Shown piece after piece: positions 50,501 through 59,086 of a stretch of DNA of 64,000 nucleotides. Position numbers and translations under genes: made by a program. The notes under the pieces are model-generated. The model had not been told where the DNA came from, made no database searches, and saw only the letters and a program-made list of their open reading frames with translations. Each line of letters opens with the position of its first letter. The first letter of the stretch is position 1. The DNA comes from an uncultured Lachnospiraceae bacterium (lineage in GTDB: Bacteria; Bacillota; Clostridia; Lachnospirales; Lachnospiraceae): the NCBI GenBank assembly GCA_910587095.1, contig CAJUMJ010000041.1, forward strand, positions 1 to 64,000, read 5' to 3'.

Positions 50501-51007
50501 GTCGAGGAAATCCTCCGTCTCGATATGGTACTCGATATGCTTTAAAAAATTGACGGGGAAGTCCTCTTTTAGCGCCTCAAAATCATCCATCACATGAAAT
50601 GTCCGATCCAGAAGCCGCCATATCTTCTGTGGCAGAAAAGAATGCATGGAAAGGAAAGCCAAAACCTGTCCTCTCGCCTCCAAAAAAGTGTCGAAGCCGA
50701 TACAGACCGGTTCCTCAAAGAGCTCTTTCCAGGCGTCTTCATCGTTGCGCAGGAATATGTTGCGGTAGGTTTCTCTCACGCGTCGCATCCATTGGCCCAC
50801 CTCTCCTTGCGGCACTGTCTCCTTCTCCTCCTCGCGCTGCCCGGCAAACCGCAGCGCCTCCTCATAGCTTTCCCGCAGGCGCTTAAACCCCTCCGGGTCA
50901 TCCTCCGGGTTTGTGACCTTTAATAAAGACAAATATGCCTGCCTGATTTTCTCCTCGTCCTTTGTCTCCGAAAGTCCCAATATTTGAAACGACAGCTTTT
51001 TATCCAT
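47588..51007 (-). CDS. Very large TPR protein with degenerate J-like N-terminus
   Basis: This 1139-aa cytosolic protein has residues 4-55 (FQILGLSETKDEEKIRQAYL, then LLKVTNPEDDPEGFKRLRESYEEAL) that follow the J-domain pattern, but the HPD tripeptide that stimulates Hsp70 is Asn33-Pro34-Glu35. From about 110 to 1110 the protein is helical and rich in TPR-like repeats (for example YEEAIPVYEAHLKSVE and YDKALSEYKKVEKIY). A CxxCxxxxC cluster lies near the end (PCAACRYTRC). The partner Hsp70 gene follows after one base. The layout resembles the DjlB/DjlC partners of HscC in concept, but the size and TPR array are unusual. The start at 51007 follows GGGAGG; the glgP unit lies upstream. Confidence 0.82.
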   Translation of the reverse strand: MDKKLSFQILGLSETKDEEKIRQAYLSLLKVTNPEDDPEGFKRLRESYEEALRFAGQREEEKETVPQGEVGQWMRRVRETYRNIFLRNDEDAWKELFEEPVCIGFDTFLEARGQVLAFLSMHSFLPQKIWRLLDRTFHVMDDFEALKEDFPVNFLKHIEYHIETEDFLDYNLFEEGDGGYEPENDEETDEYLREFFQIRSRLEEDDTKGVWQELSDMRRHGLYHPYEDVERLRYYIRTKEQGKGRGIAERLIESYPDDSYVQVWTGKLFYDTDEAARGFEQWQAVLEKEPDYYMAKYFALFYLVQEEKWFEAGEYVHDLIRVNRRDEELSELQKQINGELVPVLREALDKGEAYRDLSGKELRAHLGWNLFDINRYEDVLALLAEDKEMELQEEGLELKAWSLYRLERYEEAIPVYEAHLKSVEAGGYDAEKKASKASQSHRLLGVCLFAVGEREEGERETRIAIEMETDARIRLDCKYYLADRYLYFKEYERAIEACDVILSEDEGYFPAYLVRQEACYYLDKGQQVVDDYYRAIEIFDGFYKPYFYAASVFYDHRQYKDALGVMERAHDNQVEFPLKMRFQEAKILRMMAENEEERKRALEIIDALITETEDSPVPPDPEDRDAIDRAELVFERGLLYEADEKMEGAIALVREAIKMDPTESYYTLVLGNLLRDVEQYDKALSEYKKVEKIYSHTEFYFGMGVCFQMAEDWSQAIVYYTKAVEREEFYRDTNLRLYRCYEKRYCIEYKQSDYDAALMYINKQMEVTEARGYRLWDRGFLYNDAMETALAIADYEEALKTIDESDRYIVLQNIGYTYKSDRQFAKAYEAYRKAVECMEPKNASPKGYQGMAECQQKLKDYAKAIALCREGLAVFPDNEELWDILSDCYEETDRLQEAREVEEQRARQVGNTTAYRDHLSFIYLKEGGVGIKPELWLLFKVSEKRLQKSEEDREELAQLYEDWGGRLAEIHQYEEAVKKYEASVALRKEGWDRFDGERYLAQNYYMMGNYEEAAKHARKVLDCMKRRNTTPEDYMSYYGYVPVRMGQMAWIYLALGDKEKAKELLGKMEKIRPCAACRYTRCFESSLWLGYYYYTEKEYEKAAALMEETLKRNFDALEAKFLLDKIKKETKKGRKGLFR

Positions 51008-51027
51008 GAAACCTCCCATCTTCGACG

Positions 51028-51059
51028 AAAGCCTCCCCGCGCATGGCAAAGGAGGCTTT
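51028..51059. terminator. Hairpin between glgP and the TPR/J-like gene
   Basis: AAAGCCTCC (51028-51036) pairs with GGAGGCTTT (51051-51059). The T-rich side is better on the + strand; on the minus strand it follows the glgP stop by about 20 bases and ends 20 bases before the next start codon, so it may attenuate read-through. Confidence 0.5.
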
Positions 51060-51080
51060 ATTTTACACTTTCAATTTAAT

Positions 51081-53582
51081 TCACTTCAAGACAGGCGTGG
51101 TCGTCACAGGCTCCTTCGGCAACACCACCTTGTCGAGCTTCCAGATCTCATCCACATACTCCTGAATGGTTCTGTCGGAGGTAAACTTGCCGGAGCAGGC
51201 AATGTTCAATATGGCGCTTCTCGCCCATCCCTTCTCATCCCTGTAGGCAGCTTCCACCTTTCTCTGCGCCTCCGCATAAGCCTTGAAATCCTTCAAGATG
51301 AAATACGTGTCGGCCTTGGCCGTGCTCTGTGTATTTAACAGCGAATTATACAGAGAACGGAACAGATCCGGATCGCCAGGCGAGTAGGTGCCGTTGATAA
51401 GCTGCATAAGCACCTTCCGCACGTCGGGGTCATTGTTGAAGATATCTGTGGGATGATAGCCGCCGTAGTTCTCGTAACGGATGACTTCATCGGAGCTTAA
51501 GCCGAAGATAAAGGCATTCTCCTCACCTACCTCCTCCACAATCTCCACGTTCGCGCCGTCCATGGTTCCGATGGTGAGCGCGCCGTTTAACATAAACTTC
51601 ATATTGCCCGTACCGGACGCTTCCTTGCTGGCCGTGGAGATCTGCTCGGACACGTCCGCCGCCGCGAAGATAATCTCTGCGTTGGAGACACGGTAATTCT
51701 CGATAAAGACAACCTTGATCTTGCCGTTAATCGCAGGATCGTTGTTCACCACATCCGCCACTGAATTGATCAGCTTGATCGTGAGCTTCGCGTTCTTATA
51801 GCCCGCAGCCGCCTTCGCGCCGAAAATAAAAGTTCTCGGATAGAAATCCATATCCGGATGTTCCTTCAGCTCGTTGTACAGATACATCACATGGAGGATG
51901 TTTAAAAGCTGTCTCTTGTACTCATGCAGACGCTTTACCTGCACGTCAAAGATGGAACGGGGATTGACCTCAATGCCGTTGTGCTCCATGATGTACTCCG
52001 CAAGACGCACCTTATTCTGGTATTTGATATTCATAAATTCCTGCTGCGCCTTCTCGTCGTCCGCGTAAATCTTGAGCCTGCCAATCTGCGGCAAGTCCGT
52101 GATCCACTCGTTTCCCACATGGTCGGTCACCCAATCCGCCAGAAGCGGGTTCGCGTGAAGCAGGAAGCGTCTCTGCGTGATGCCGTTCGTCTTGTTGTTG
52201 AACTTCTCAGGCATCATCTCGTAGAAATCCTTAAGTTCCTGATTCTTTAATATTTCCGTGTGCAGTCTCGCCACACCGTTTACGGAGTAGCCGGCCGCGA
52301 TCGCCAGATGCGCCATCTTCACCTGACCGTCATAGATGATCGCCATCTTCCGAACCTTCTCATGATTGCCGGGATACATCTGCTCGATCCTCGCGATAAA
52401 GCGGCGGTTGATCTCCTCCACAATCTGATATACTCTCGGAAGGAGTCTCGAGAAAAGCTCGATCGGCCACTTCTCAAGCGCCTCGGACATGATGGTGTGG
52501 TTTGTGTACGCGCATGTCTTCGTGGTCACCTCCCACGCCTCGTCCCATGTCAGATAATGCTCGTCCATTAAAATGCGCATAAGCTCCGCCACTGCCACGG
52601 TGGGATGCGTATCGTTTAACTGGAAAGTCACCTTCTCATGGAACTTCCTGATGTCGTCATGGTTTCTCATATACTTCGCCACTGCCGTCTGCACCGACGC
52701 AGAGATGAAGAAATACTGCTGTTTTAAGCGGAGCTCCTTGCCCGCGTAGTGATTGTCGTTAGGGTAGAGTACCTCCACTATATTTCTCGCGAGGTTTTCC
52801 TGCTCCACCGCCTTCTGGTAATCGCCCTTGTCAAAGGAGTCGAGCTGGAAGCAGTTCACCGGCTCTGCATCCCAGATCCGAAGCGTATTGACGACACCGC
52901 TGCCGTAACCGACAACCGGCAGGTCATAGGGAACCGCCGTCACCGCCTGATAGCCCTCCTGTTTAAAGTTGCTCCTGCCGTTCTCATCCACATATACATT
53001 CACATAGCCGCCGAAACGCACTTCTTTCGCATACTCCGGCCGGCGCAGCTCAAAGGGGTTGCCGTCTTTGAGCCAGTTATCCGGCACCTCTACCTGATAG
53101 CCGTCGCGGATTTCCTGCTTGAACATGCCGTAACGGTACCGGATGCCGCAACCGTAAGCTTCATAGCCGAGCGTTGCCAGAGAGTCCAGAAAGCAGGCTG
53201 CCAAACGTCCCAGACCGCCGTTACCCAGCGCTGCGTCAGGCTCCTGATCCTCCACCACATTGATATCGATGCCAAGCTCCGCGAGCGCCTGCGAGAACGC
53301 TTTATATGCCTGCAGATTGATCATATTGTTGCCAAGCGCCCGCCCCATCAGAAATTCCATGGACAGATAATAAACCATTTTCGGGTCCTGCCTCTCGAAT
53401 TCCTTCTGTGACTTTAGCCACTGATCTACTATGGCATCTTTGACCGCATAGGATACCGCCTGAAAAATCTGCTGGTCTGTCGCCTCCTCCAACGTCTTTC
53501 TGTAAAGTGTTTTTACATTGTAGAGAACGCTCCTCTTAAAAAGCTCCGTGTCAAAAGTTGTCGGTGCCGCTTTCTTTATCAT
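51081..53582 (-). CDS. glgP: Glycogen/alpha-glucan phosphorylase
   Basis: This 833-aa PLP enzyme releases glucose-1-phosphate from glycogen or maltodextrin. The PLP-lysine region is EASGTGNMKFMLNGALTIGTMDG. The N-terminal active-site motifs are YLSMEFLMGRALGNN and ALGNGGLGRLAACFLDSLATLGYEAYGCGIRYRYG, with FQLNDTHPTVAVAELMRILMD and NKTNGITQRRFL in the middle. Full length for the family. AGGAGG precedes the ATG by nine bases and a promoter lies at 53672-53699. No other glycogen genes are nearby. Confidence 0.95.
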   Translation of the reverse strand: MIKKAAPTTFDTELFKRSVLYNVKTLYRKTLEEATDQQIFQAVSYAVKDAIVDQWLKSQKEFERQDPKMVYYLSMEFLMGRALGNNMINLQAYKAFSQALAELGIDINVVEDQEPDAALGNGGLGRLAACFLDSLATLGYEAYGCGIRYRYGMFKQEIRDGYQVEVPDNWLKDGNPFELRRPEYAKEVRFGGYVNVYVDENGRSNFKQEGYQAVTAVPYDLPVVGYGSGVVNTLRIWDAEPVNCFQLDSFDKGDYQKAVEQENLARNIVEVLYPNDNHYAGKELRLKQQYFFISASVQTAVAKYMRNHDDIRKFHEKVTFQLNDTHPTVAVAELMRILMDEHYLTWDEAWEVTTKTCAYTNHTIMSEALEKWPIELFSRLLPRVYQIVEEINRRFIARIEQMYPGNHEKVRKMAIIYDGQVKMAHLAIAAGYSVNGVARLHTEILKNQELKDFYEMMPEKFNNKTNGITQRRFLLHANPLLADWVTDHVGNEWITDLPQIGRLKIYADDEKAQQEFMNIKYQNKVRLAEYIMEHNGIEVNPRSIFDVQVKRLHEYKRQLLNILHVMYLYNELKEHPDMDFYPRTFIFGAKAAAGYKNAKLTIKLINSVADVVNNDPAINGKIKVVFIENYRVSNAEIIFAAADVSEQISTASKEASGTGNMKFMLNGALTIGTMDGANVEIVEEVGEENAFIFGLSSDEVIRYENYGGYHPTDIFNNDPDVRKVLMQLINGTYSPGDPDLFRSLYNSLLNTQSTAKADTYFILKDFKAYAEAQRKVEAAYRDEKGWARSAILNIACSGKFTSDRTIQEYVDEIWKLDKVVLPKEPVTTTPVLK

Positions 53583-53671
53583 TCCGCATATCCTCCTAAA
53601 ATTAGTAAAATATCATAAGCCTTCCAATCCGCAAATCCGCATTCCGTCTGCTTTTCCTTTGCGGCTATTAT

Positions 53672-53699
53672 ATTATAGCACAAAAAATCCCAACAACAA
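53672..53699 (-). promoter_or_regulatory. Promoter of glgP
   Basis: On the minus strand TTGTTG (53694-53699) and TATAAT (53672-53677) have a 16-base spacer; a second, overlapping TATAAT-like box gives an alternative with spacing 18 or more. It lies directly after the ileS stop. Confidence 0.6.
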
Positions 53700-53708
53700 A
53701 CCTTAGTT

Positions 53709-56700
53709 TCACACTTTCTCAATCGAGATGGTCACTTTCTCCCCGTTCACATCCCATTCACGGGAAATCGAGAGCTCTCCACCGGCCGCGATGGACTCGG
53801 CAAGCACTTTTCCGGCAATCGTCCGTTCATTCTTCGCGGCGATATCCGCCACCTTGTCATTGCCCGCAAAGGACACCTTAATGTGATCCATCACCTCAAA
53901 ATCCGCGTCCTTGCGCATATTCTGGATTTTGCTGATGATCTCGTACACAAAGCCCTCCTCGATCAGCTCTTCCGACAGATTCGTGTCGAGCACCACCGTT
54001 ACATAATTGTCGGCCTCCGCCACAAAACCGTCCTTCTGCGCCATGTCGATCAACAGATCCTCCTCGGCAAGGGAAACTTCTGTGCCGTCCACGACAAAGA
54101 CGAGCTTGCCTTCTGCCTTTAAAGTCTCCATTGCCGCGTTGCCGTCCAATGCGGACAGATACGCCTTGATGCCGCCGAGCTGTTTGCCGTACTTCGGACC
54201 GACGGTCTTAAGCTGGGGCTTGAAGCTGTAAGTTGTAAACGCCGACACGTCGTCGGAGAATACGATCTGTTTTACATTCAGCTCGTCCTTGATGATATCC
54301 TGATAGAAATCATCAAGAACGTTTTCCGCTTTCACGTACATGGTGCCGATGGGCTGGCGGTTCTTGATATTCGCCGTATTGCGGGCCGCACGCCCCATGA
54401 CAACGATCTTTAATACCTCCTGCATGGATATTTCCAGTTTCTGGTCGATCATGCCCTCGTCCGCCGTCGGGAAATCACACAGGTGAATGCTTTCCGGCGC
54501 ATCTTTTTCGATGCTGCACACCAGATTGCGGTAAATTTCCTCCGTCATGAAAGGAATCATCGGCGCGGCGCACTTGCAGATGTCCACAAGGGCCGTGTAG
54601 AGGGTCATATACGCATTGATCTTGTCCTGCTCCATGCCCTTCGCCCAGAACCGCTCACGGCTTCTTCTCACATACCAGTTGCTCATCTCATCCACAAAGT
54701 TGTCCAACACCCTCGCCGCCTCGGGTATCCTGTAATGGTTCAGATGATCGTCCACTTCCTTGATGGCCGTGTTGAGCTTGGAGAGCAGCCACTTATCCAT
54801 AACGGGAAGTTTGTCATATTCCAGGCTGTGCTTTGTCGCGTCAAAGTTGTCGATATTCGCATACAGCACAAAGAAAGCATAAGTATTCCACAAAGTGCCG
54901 AGGAATTTGCGCTGTCCCTCCTGCACCGCCTTGCCGTGGAAACGGTTGGGCAGCCAGGGAGCCGAATTTATATAGAAATACCAGCGGATCGCATCCGCGC
55001 CGTAAGTTTCCAGCGCCTCGAAAGGATCTACCGCGTTGCCCTTGGACTTACTCATTTTCTGTCCGTTCTCATCCTGCACATGCCCGAGCACGATCACGTT
55101 CTCAAAGGGGGCTTTGTTAAACAGGAGCGTGGACTCCGCCATCAGGGAGTAAAACCACCCGCGAGTCTGATCCACCGCCTCGGAGATAAACTGCGCCGGG
55201 AACTGGCTGTCGAAAAGCTCCTTATTCTCAAACGGATAATGGTGCTGCGCAAAGGGCATCGCGCCTGAGTCAAACCAGCAGTCGATCACCTCCGGCACGC
55301 GCCTCATGATTCCTCCACACTCGGGGCATGTACAGGTGATTTCGTCGATATAAGGCCTGTGCAGCTCCACGGTCTTCGCCGCAGCGTTGCCGCTCATTTT
55401 TTCAAGTTCCTCTCTGGAACCGATGGCATCCATATGGCCGCAGCCTTCGCACTCCCACACATTTAAGGGCGTACCCCAGTAACGGTTACGGGAGATACCC
55501 CAGTCCTGAATGTTCTCCAGCCAGTTGCCGAAACGCCCCTCGCCGATGGATTCGGGGATCCAGTTCACCGTCTTATTGTTCCGCACCAGATCGTCGCGCA
55601 CCGCCGTCATTTTGATGAACCATGACTCGCGCGCATAGTAGATCAGGGGCGTGTCGCAGCGCCAGCAGAACGGATAGTCATGCTCGAACTTTGGCGCGTC
55701 AAAGAGCTTCCCTTCCTTATCCAGATCTTTAATCACTTCCGGGTCGGCCTTCTTCACAAACAGACCGGCGTAGGGCGTCTCCTCCGTCATGCTGCCCTTG
55801 CCGTCCACGAACTGTACAAAGGGCAGATCGTATTTGCGGCCCACCTGCGCGTCGTCCTCACCGAAAGCCGGGGCAATATGCACGATACCGGTACCGTCCG
55901 TCATTGTGACATAGTTGTCACAAGTTACATAGTGCGCTTTCTTTTTCTGTCTGGCCGCCTCCTCGCCCGAGCAGGCAAAGAGGGGTTCATACTCCTTGTA
56001 TTCCAAATCCGTGCCCACATAGGTTTCCAGCACTTCATAAGCCGGCGTGTCGTCCGCAGCCAGCTTGCCGAGTACCGTATCCAAAAGCGCCTGTGCCATA
56101 TAGTAGGTATAGCCGTCCGCCGCCTTCACCTTCACATAGGTTTCCACGGGATTCACGCAGAGCGCCACGTTAGAGGGCAGAGTCCACGGCGTTGTCGTCC
56201 ATGCCAGAAAGTAAGCGTCCTCGCCCACCACCTTAAACCGGGCGATGGCAGAGCGTTCCTTCACCGCCTTGTAGCCCTGGGCCACCTCGTGGGATGACAG
56301 GGGCGTGCCGCAGCGGGGGCAGTAAGGAACGATCTTAAAGCCCTTGTACAAAAGTTTCTTATCCCAAATCTGCTTGAGCGCCCACCACTCCGACTCGATA
56401 AAATCATCGTGATAAGTCACGTACGGGTCGTCCATATCCGCCCAAAAACCGACCGTACCGGAGAAATCTTCCCACATACCCTTGTATTTCCAGACCGATT
56501 CCTTACACTTGCTGATGAAAGGGTCAAGGCCGTACTCCTCGATCTGTTCCTTGCCGTCCAAGCCGAGCAGTTTCTCCACTTCCAGTTCCACAGGCAGCCC
56601 ATGGGTATCCCATCCTGCCTTGCGCGGCACCATATACCCCTTCATGGTGCGGTATCTGGGAATCATATCTTTAATGACGCGCGTCAGCACGTGTCCGATA

Positions 56701-56864
56701 TGAGGCTTGCCGTTCGCCGTCGGCGGCCCGTCATAAAACGTGTAAGTGGGGCCTTCCTTGCGGGAGTCCATGCTCTTTGTAAAGATATCGTTCTCCTTCC
56801 AGAACCGGCATACCTCTTTTTCCCTGTCCACAAAATTCAGATTTGTGTCAACTTTCTGATACAT
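53709..56864 (-). CDS. ileS: Isoleucyl-tRNA synthetase
   Basis: This 1051-aa class I synthetase charges tRNA-Ile. It has the HIGH motif in GPPTANGKPHIGHVLTRV, a large editing domain (LAWTTTPWTLPSNVALCV), KMSKS in QKMSKSKGNAVDPFEAL, and zinc-type cysteine pairs (CPRCGTPL, CTCPECGG). The C-terminal anticodon and extension domains bring it to the long eukaryote-like IleRS2 type, compared with about 920 aa for many bacterial IleRS1; IleRS2 is associated with mupirocin tolerance. A T-box leader controls it. GAAAGGAAGG precedes the ATG. Confidence 0.95.
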   Translation of the reverse strand: MYQKVDTNLNFVDREKEVCRFWKENDIFTKSMDSRKEGPTYTFYDGPPTANGKPHIGHVLTRVIKDMIPRYRTMKGYMVPRKAGWDTHGLPVELEVEKLLGLDGKEQIEEYGLDPFISKCKESVWKYKGMWEDFSGTVGFWADMDDPYVTYHDDFIESEWWALKQIWDKKLLYKGFKIVPYCPRCGTPLSSHEVAQGYKAVKERSAIARFKVVGEDAYFLAWTTTPWTLPSNVALCVNPVETYVKVKAADGYTYYMAQALLDTVLGKLAADDTPAYEVLETYVGTDLEYKEYEPLFACSGEEAARQKKKAHYVTCDNYVTMTDGTGIVHIAPAFGEDDAQVGRKYDLPFVQFVDGKGSMTEETPYAGLFVKKADPEVIKDLDKEGKLFDAPKFEHDYPFCWRCDTPLIYYARESWFIKMTAVRDDLVRNNKTVNWIPESIGEGRFGNWLENIQDWGISRNRYWGTPLNVWECEGCGHMDAIGSREELEKMSGNAAAKTVELHRPYIDEITCTCPECGGIMRRVPEVIDCWFDSGAMPFAQHHYPFENKELFDSQFPAQFISEAVDQTRGWFYSLMAESTLLFNKAPFENVIVLGHVQDENGQKMSKSKGNAVDPFEALETYGADAIRWYFYINSAPWLPNRFHGKAVQEGQRKFLGTLWNTYAFFVLYANIDNFDATKHSLEYDKLPVMDKWLLSKLNTAIKEVDDHLNHYRIPEAARVLDNFVDEMSNWYVRRSRERFWAKGMEQDKINAYMTLYTALVDICKCAAPMIPFMTEEIYRNLVCSIEKDAPESIHLCDFPTADEGMIDQKLEISMQEVLKIVVMGRAARNTANIKNRQPIGTMYVKAENVLDDFYQDIIKDELNVKQIVFSDDVSAFTTYSFKPQLKTVGPKYGKQLGGIKAYLSALDGNAAMETLKAEGKLVFVVDGTEVSLAEEDLLIDMAQKDGFVAEADNYVTVVLDTNLSEELIEEGFVYEIISKIQNMRKDADFEVMDHIKVSFAGNDKVADIAAKNERTIAGKVLAESIAAGGELSISREWDVNGEKVTISIEKV

Positions 56865-56948
56865 AGTGTCCTTCCTTTCTCAATCCTAAATTCCCACGTA
56901 TAAGCAGATTCGGGATGCTCCGTGGGCCTTACGGCTCCGTTTCCTCTT

Positions 56949-57073
56949 GCGCGATAAGCAGTTCGGGATGCTTCGCATCTCTCACTCGCGTTGCTCCCCG
57001 TAAGCCCCTCAAAGCATCCCCTCGTGCAGGCACGGTGTCTGCTTTGCGGGTCTTCCTGCTCTGCTTATCGCGC
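56949..57073 (-). repeat. Palindromic insert between the T-box terminator and ileS
   Basis: A perfect 13-bp inverted repeat (GCGCGATAAGCAG at 56949-56961, CTGCTTATCGCGC at 57061-57073) encloses GGGATGC/GCATCCC arms. Part of the unit (GCATCCCGAA-CTGCTTAT on the minus strand) is repeated at 56900-56920. It lies in the ileS leader, after the terminator and before the coding region. Confidence 0.65.
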
Positions 57074-57340
57074 AAAAAACCCCCGTCCCGTAAAAGGACG
57101 AGGGTAAAATTCTCGTGATACCACCTGTTACGACGTACCGCCATCATAGATGGCTATACGGTTCCCGGTAACGGCAGGACGCCGTCAGAGCCTACTGTTT
57201 CGCCACGCAAAAGTTCGGTCTGAAACTCAGAAGTGATTTTCACTGATTCTCTACTCGTACCGGTCTTGCACCATCACCGGCTCGCTGTGACTTTTAAAAA
57301 TCAACTACTGTCTTCCTCAACGTCTCTTTCTATCATAACT
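57074..57340 (-). promoter_or_regulatory. T-box riboswitch (isoleucine) of ileS
   Basis: On the minus strand the T-box core AGGTGGTATCACG (about 57114-57126) is followed by the intrinsic terminator (CCCTCGTCC and GGGACGGGGG with six Ts, 57074-57105). Stem I holds GGTGATGGTGCAAGACCGG and a specifier loop in which ATC (57235-57237) reads as isoleucine. Uncharged tRNA-Ile would pair with the specifier and TGG, favour the antiterminator and turn on ileS. Confidence 0.92.
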
Positions 57341-57347
57341 GCTTATC

Positions 57348-57376
57348 ATTTTGGCATCGAAAGGCGGGATTGTCAA
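57348..57376 (-). promoter_or_regulatory. Promoter of the ileS T-box transcript
   Basis: On the minus strand TTGACA (57371-57376) and CAAAAT (57348-57353) are separated by 17 bases, immediately upstream of stem I and 34 bases after the stop of the amidase/deacetylase gene. Confidence 0.6.
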
Positions 57377-57409
57377 GACAATTTATTGTTTATTTTTAGT
57401 TTATCCCTG

Positions 57410-58891
57410 TCAAAAGCAAATAGGCTCCACATCCTCACCGAGCGGTTTCATTTCATATTCCGGCAGACTGTCCAACAATTCTTCCAGACAAAGGGTTGTG
57501 CTCCCGACCACGTCATGGGCGAGAAGAACGACTTTATCCCGTCCGAGTGTCGTCGATACGCCGTTTTCTATCAAACGCTTCGGATCCGGGTTTTTGACCG
57601 CGTCCTCCAGACTGGCGTTCCAGTCGTAATATATGTAGCCTCTTTCGGTCATCTCCCGGATGATGGCCTTGCCCGTTTTCCTGTTAAAATCGTTTACACT
57701 GCCGCCCGGGAAGCGAAACAGGTTTGTCTCCACCCCGGTCACTTCGTACACGGTCTGTCTCGCCTTTTCAAAATCCGCCACATAACTGTCCACACTCGCA
57801 TACAAGGCGTCGTAATCATGGTTATCACAGTGAATACCGATTGTATGTCCCTCCGCCACGATCTGGCGCGCCACCTCAGGATGCTGTCTCACATTCTCTC
57901 CCACCAGAAAAAATGTCGCCTTGATATCCCGCTCCCGCAATATTTCAAGCACCTTCCTGGTGTTTTCCACGGAAGGCCCGTCGTCAAAAGTCAGGTACAT
58001 GGTCTTTGGATGGAAATAATAGGAAATACCCTGTACAATACCGTCTGCGATCCGCTGCTGGTAATTTGCGAGGCTGAGTTTCCTTCGCTCCGCCTTGTTG
58101 GAGAGAAATCCTGTCTCAATCAGACAGGCGGGCATGGATGTGTTTTTCGTCACATAAAAATCCGCGTCGCTCCGCAGCTCACGCTCTGCGGCTTCCGTAC
58201 TTTTTAAAGTCTGCTGCCTGATCAACTGTGCAAGTCTCCTGCTGCCTGTCCGATCATCATCCGCCGTATACCACACTTCCATCCCGTTCACCCCGGCGCC
58301 TTCTTCCGTGGCGTTCTGATGAATGCTGATATAGATATCCACCCCTGACCGGTTCGCTTCCTCCACGCGCGCTTCCTTCGCCACGTAGGTATCCGCCTCT
58401 CTGGACATGATCACCTGGTATCCCTTTTCTTTTAGCTGATCCCTCACAAGCAGAGCGATGGCCAGATTCAGATCCTTTTCCCGGACGCCTCCTCTGGCGC
58501 AGCCCTCGTCCGTGCCGCCATGACCCGGATCCAGATAGACTGTCGGAATATGCGCTGCCGTCTCCCGCGCGCTCTCATTCCCGTCGGAAACCGCCGCCTG
58601 CGCCATCGCAAGAACAAGAGGCAGCGCGGTTTGTTCTTGCCGTATCAGCTCTGTTCCTTCCCCCTCCATAGGCAGATCCGCCGTCTTCTCCTCTCCCGCA
58701 CTCCACAGCTTCCCCGTCAAAGCCAGGACGCCGCCCGCCGCGGCAAGCTTTACCGACAGCATTACGGTCAGACTGACGATACACACTGCAGCGCCCAGCG
58801 CGTATATCCTTCTGTGCTGCCGCCTCTTCCTCTGCTCCCTCGTCTCATAACCACAGACATATTCCCAGGTAAATGATGTTCCTCCGTACAT
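57410..58891 (-). CDS. Fusion of N-acetylmuramoyl-L-alanine amidase and polysaccharide deacetylase
   Basis: The product is 493 aa: a basic cytoplasmic start, a membrane helix (about 30-60), a linker, an Amidase_3 domain (about 117-290), then a NodB deacetylase domain (about 297-480). Amidase zinc and catalytic residues: LDPGHGGTDEG (His124), REKDLNL (Glu138), SIHQNA (His191) and IETGFLSN (Glu259). Deacetylase motifs: YLTFDDGPS (Asp303-304), GIHCDNHDY (His354, His358), RFPGGSVNDF and LLAHDV. It would cut the glycan-peptide bond and deacetylate the sugar in one membrane-tethered protein. The ATG at 58891 follows GAGAGGAGC. Confidence 0.92.
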   Translation of the reverse strand: MYGGTSFTWEYVCGYETREQRKRRQHRRIYALGAAVCIVSLTVMLSVKLAAAGGVLALTGKLWSAGEEKTADLPMEGEGTELIRQEQTALPLVLAMAQAAVSDGNESARETAAHIPTVYLDPGHGGTDEGCARGGVREKDLNLAIALLVRDQLKEKGYQVIMSREADTYVAKEARVEEANRSGVDIYISIHQNATEEGAGVNGMEVWYTADDDRTGSRRLAQLIRQQTLKSTEAAERELRSDADFYVTKNTSMPACLIETGFLSNKAERRKLSLANYQQRIADGIVQGISYYFHPKTMYLTFDDGPSVENTRKVLEILRERDIKATFFLVGENVRQHPEVARQIVAEGHTIGIHCDNHDYDALYASVDSYVADFEKARQTVYEVTGVETNLFRFPGGSVNDFNRKTGKAIIREMTERGYIYYDWNASLEDAVKNPDPKRLIENGVSTTLGRDKVVLLAHDVVGSTTLCLEELLDSLPEYEMKPLGEDVEPICF

Positions 58892-58930
58892 ATCCGATGC
58901 TCCTCTCTCGTATACTGTGCAAACTCGCAC

Positions 58931-59008
58931 GGAGAATGCCTGCTATCAGGCATTCTCCTATGTGAGAAAAGTCCGCTTTGCAGACTTGGTACTTCCTGTA
59001 CCTCTCAC
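58931..59008. repeat. Compound palindromic intergenic repeat, copy C (short form)
   Basis: GGAGAATGCC (58931-58940) pairs with GGCATTCTCC (58949-58958). Then GTGAGA (58962-58967) pairs with TCTCAC (59003-59008) enclosing GTC/GAC and GGTAC/GTACC hairpins around the conserved word TACTTCCTG. Module order matches copies A and B. Confidence 0.7.
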
Positions 59009-59086
59009 ATTTAGCATATAAAAGAGGAGCATCATAGTTTCATCTAAGTTGCATCAAATACCCATAATATTTGCATCAAATTTGCA

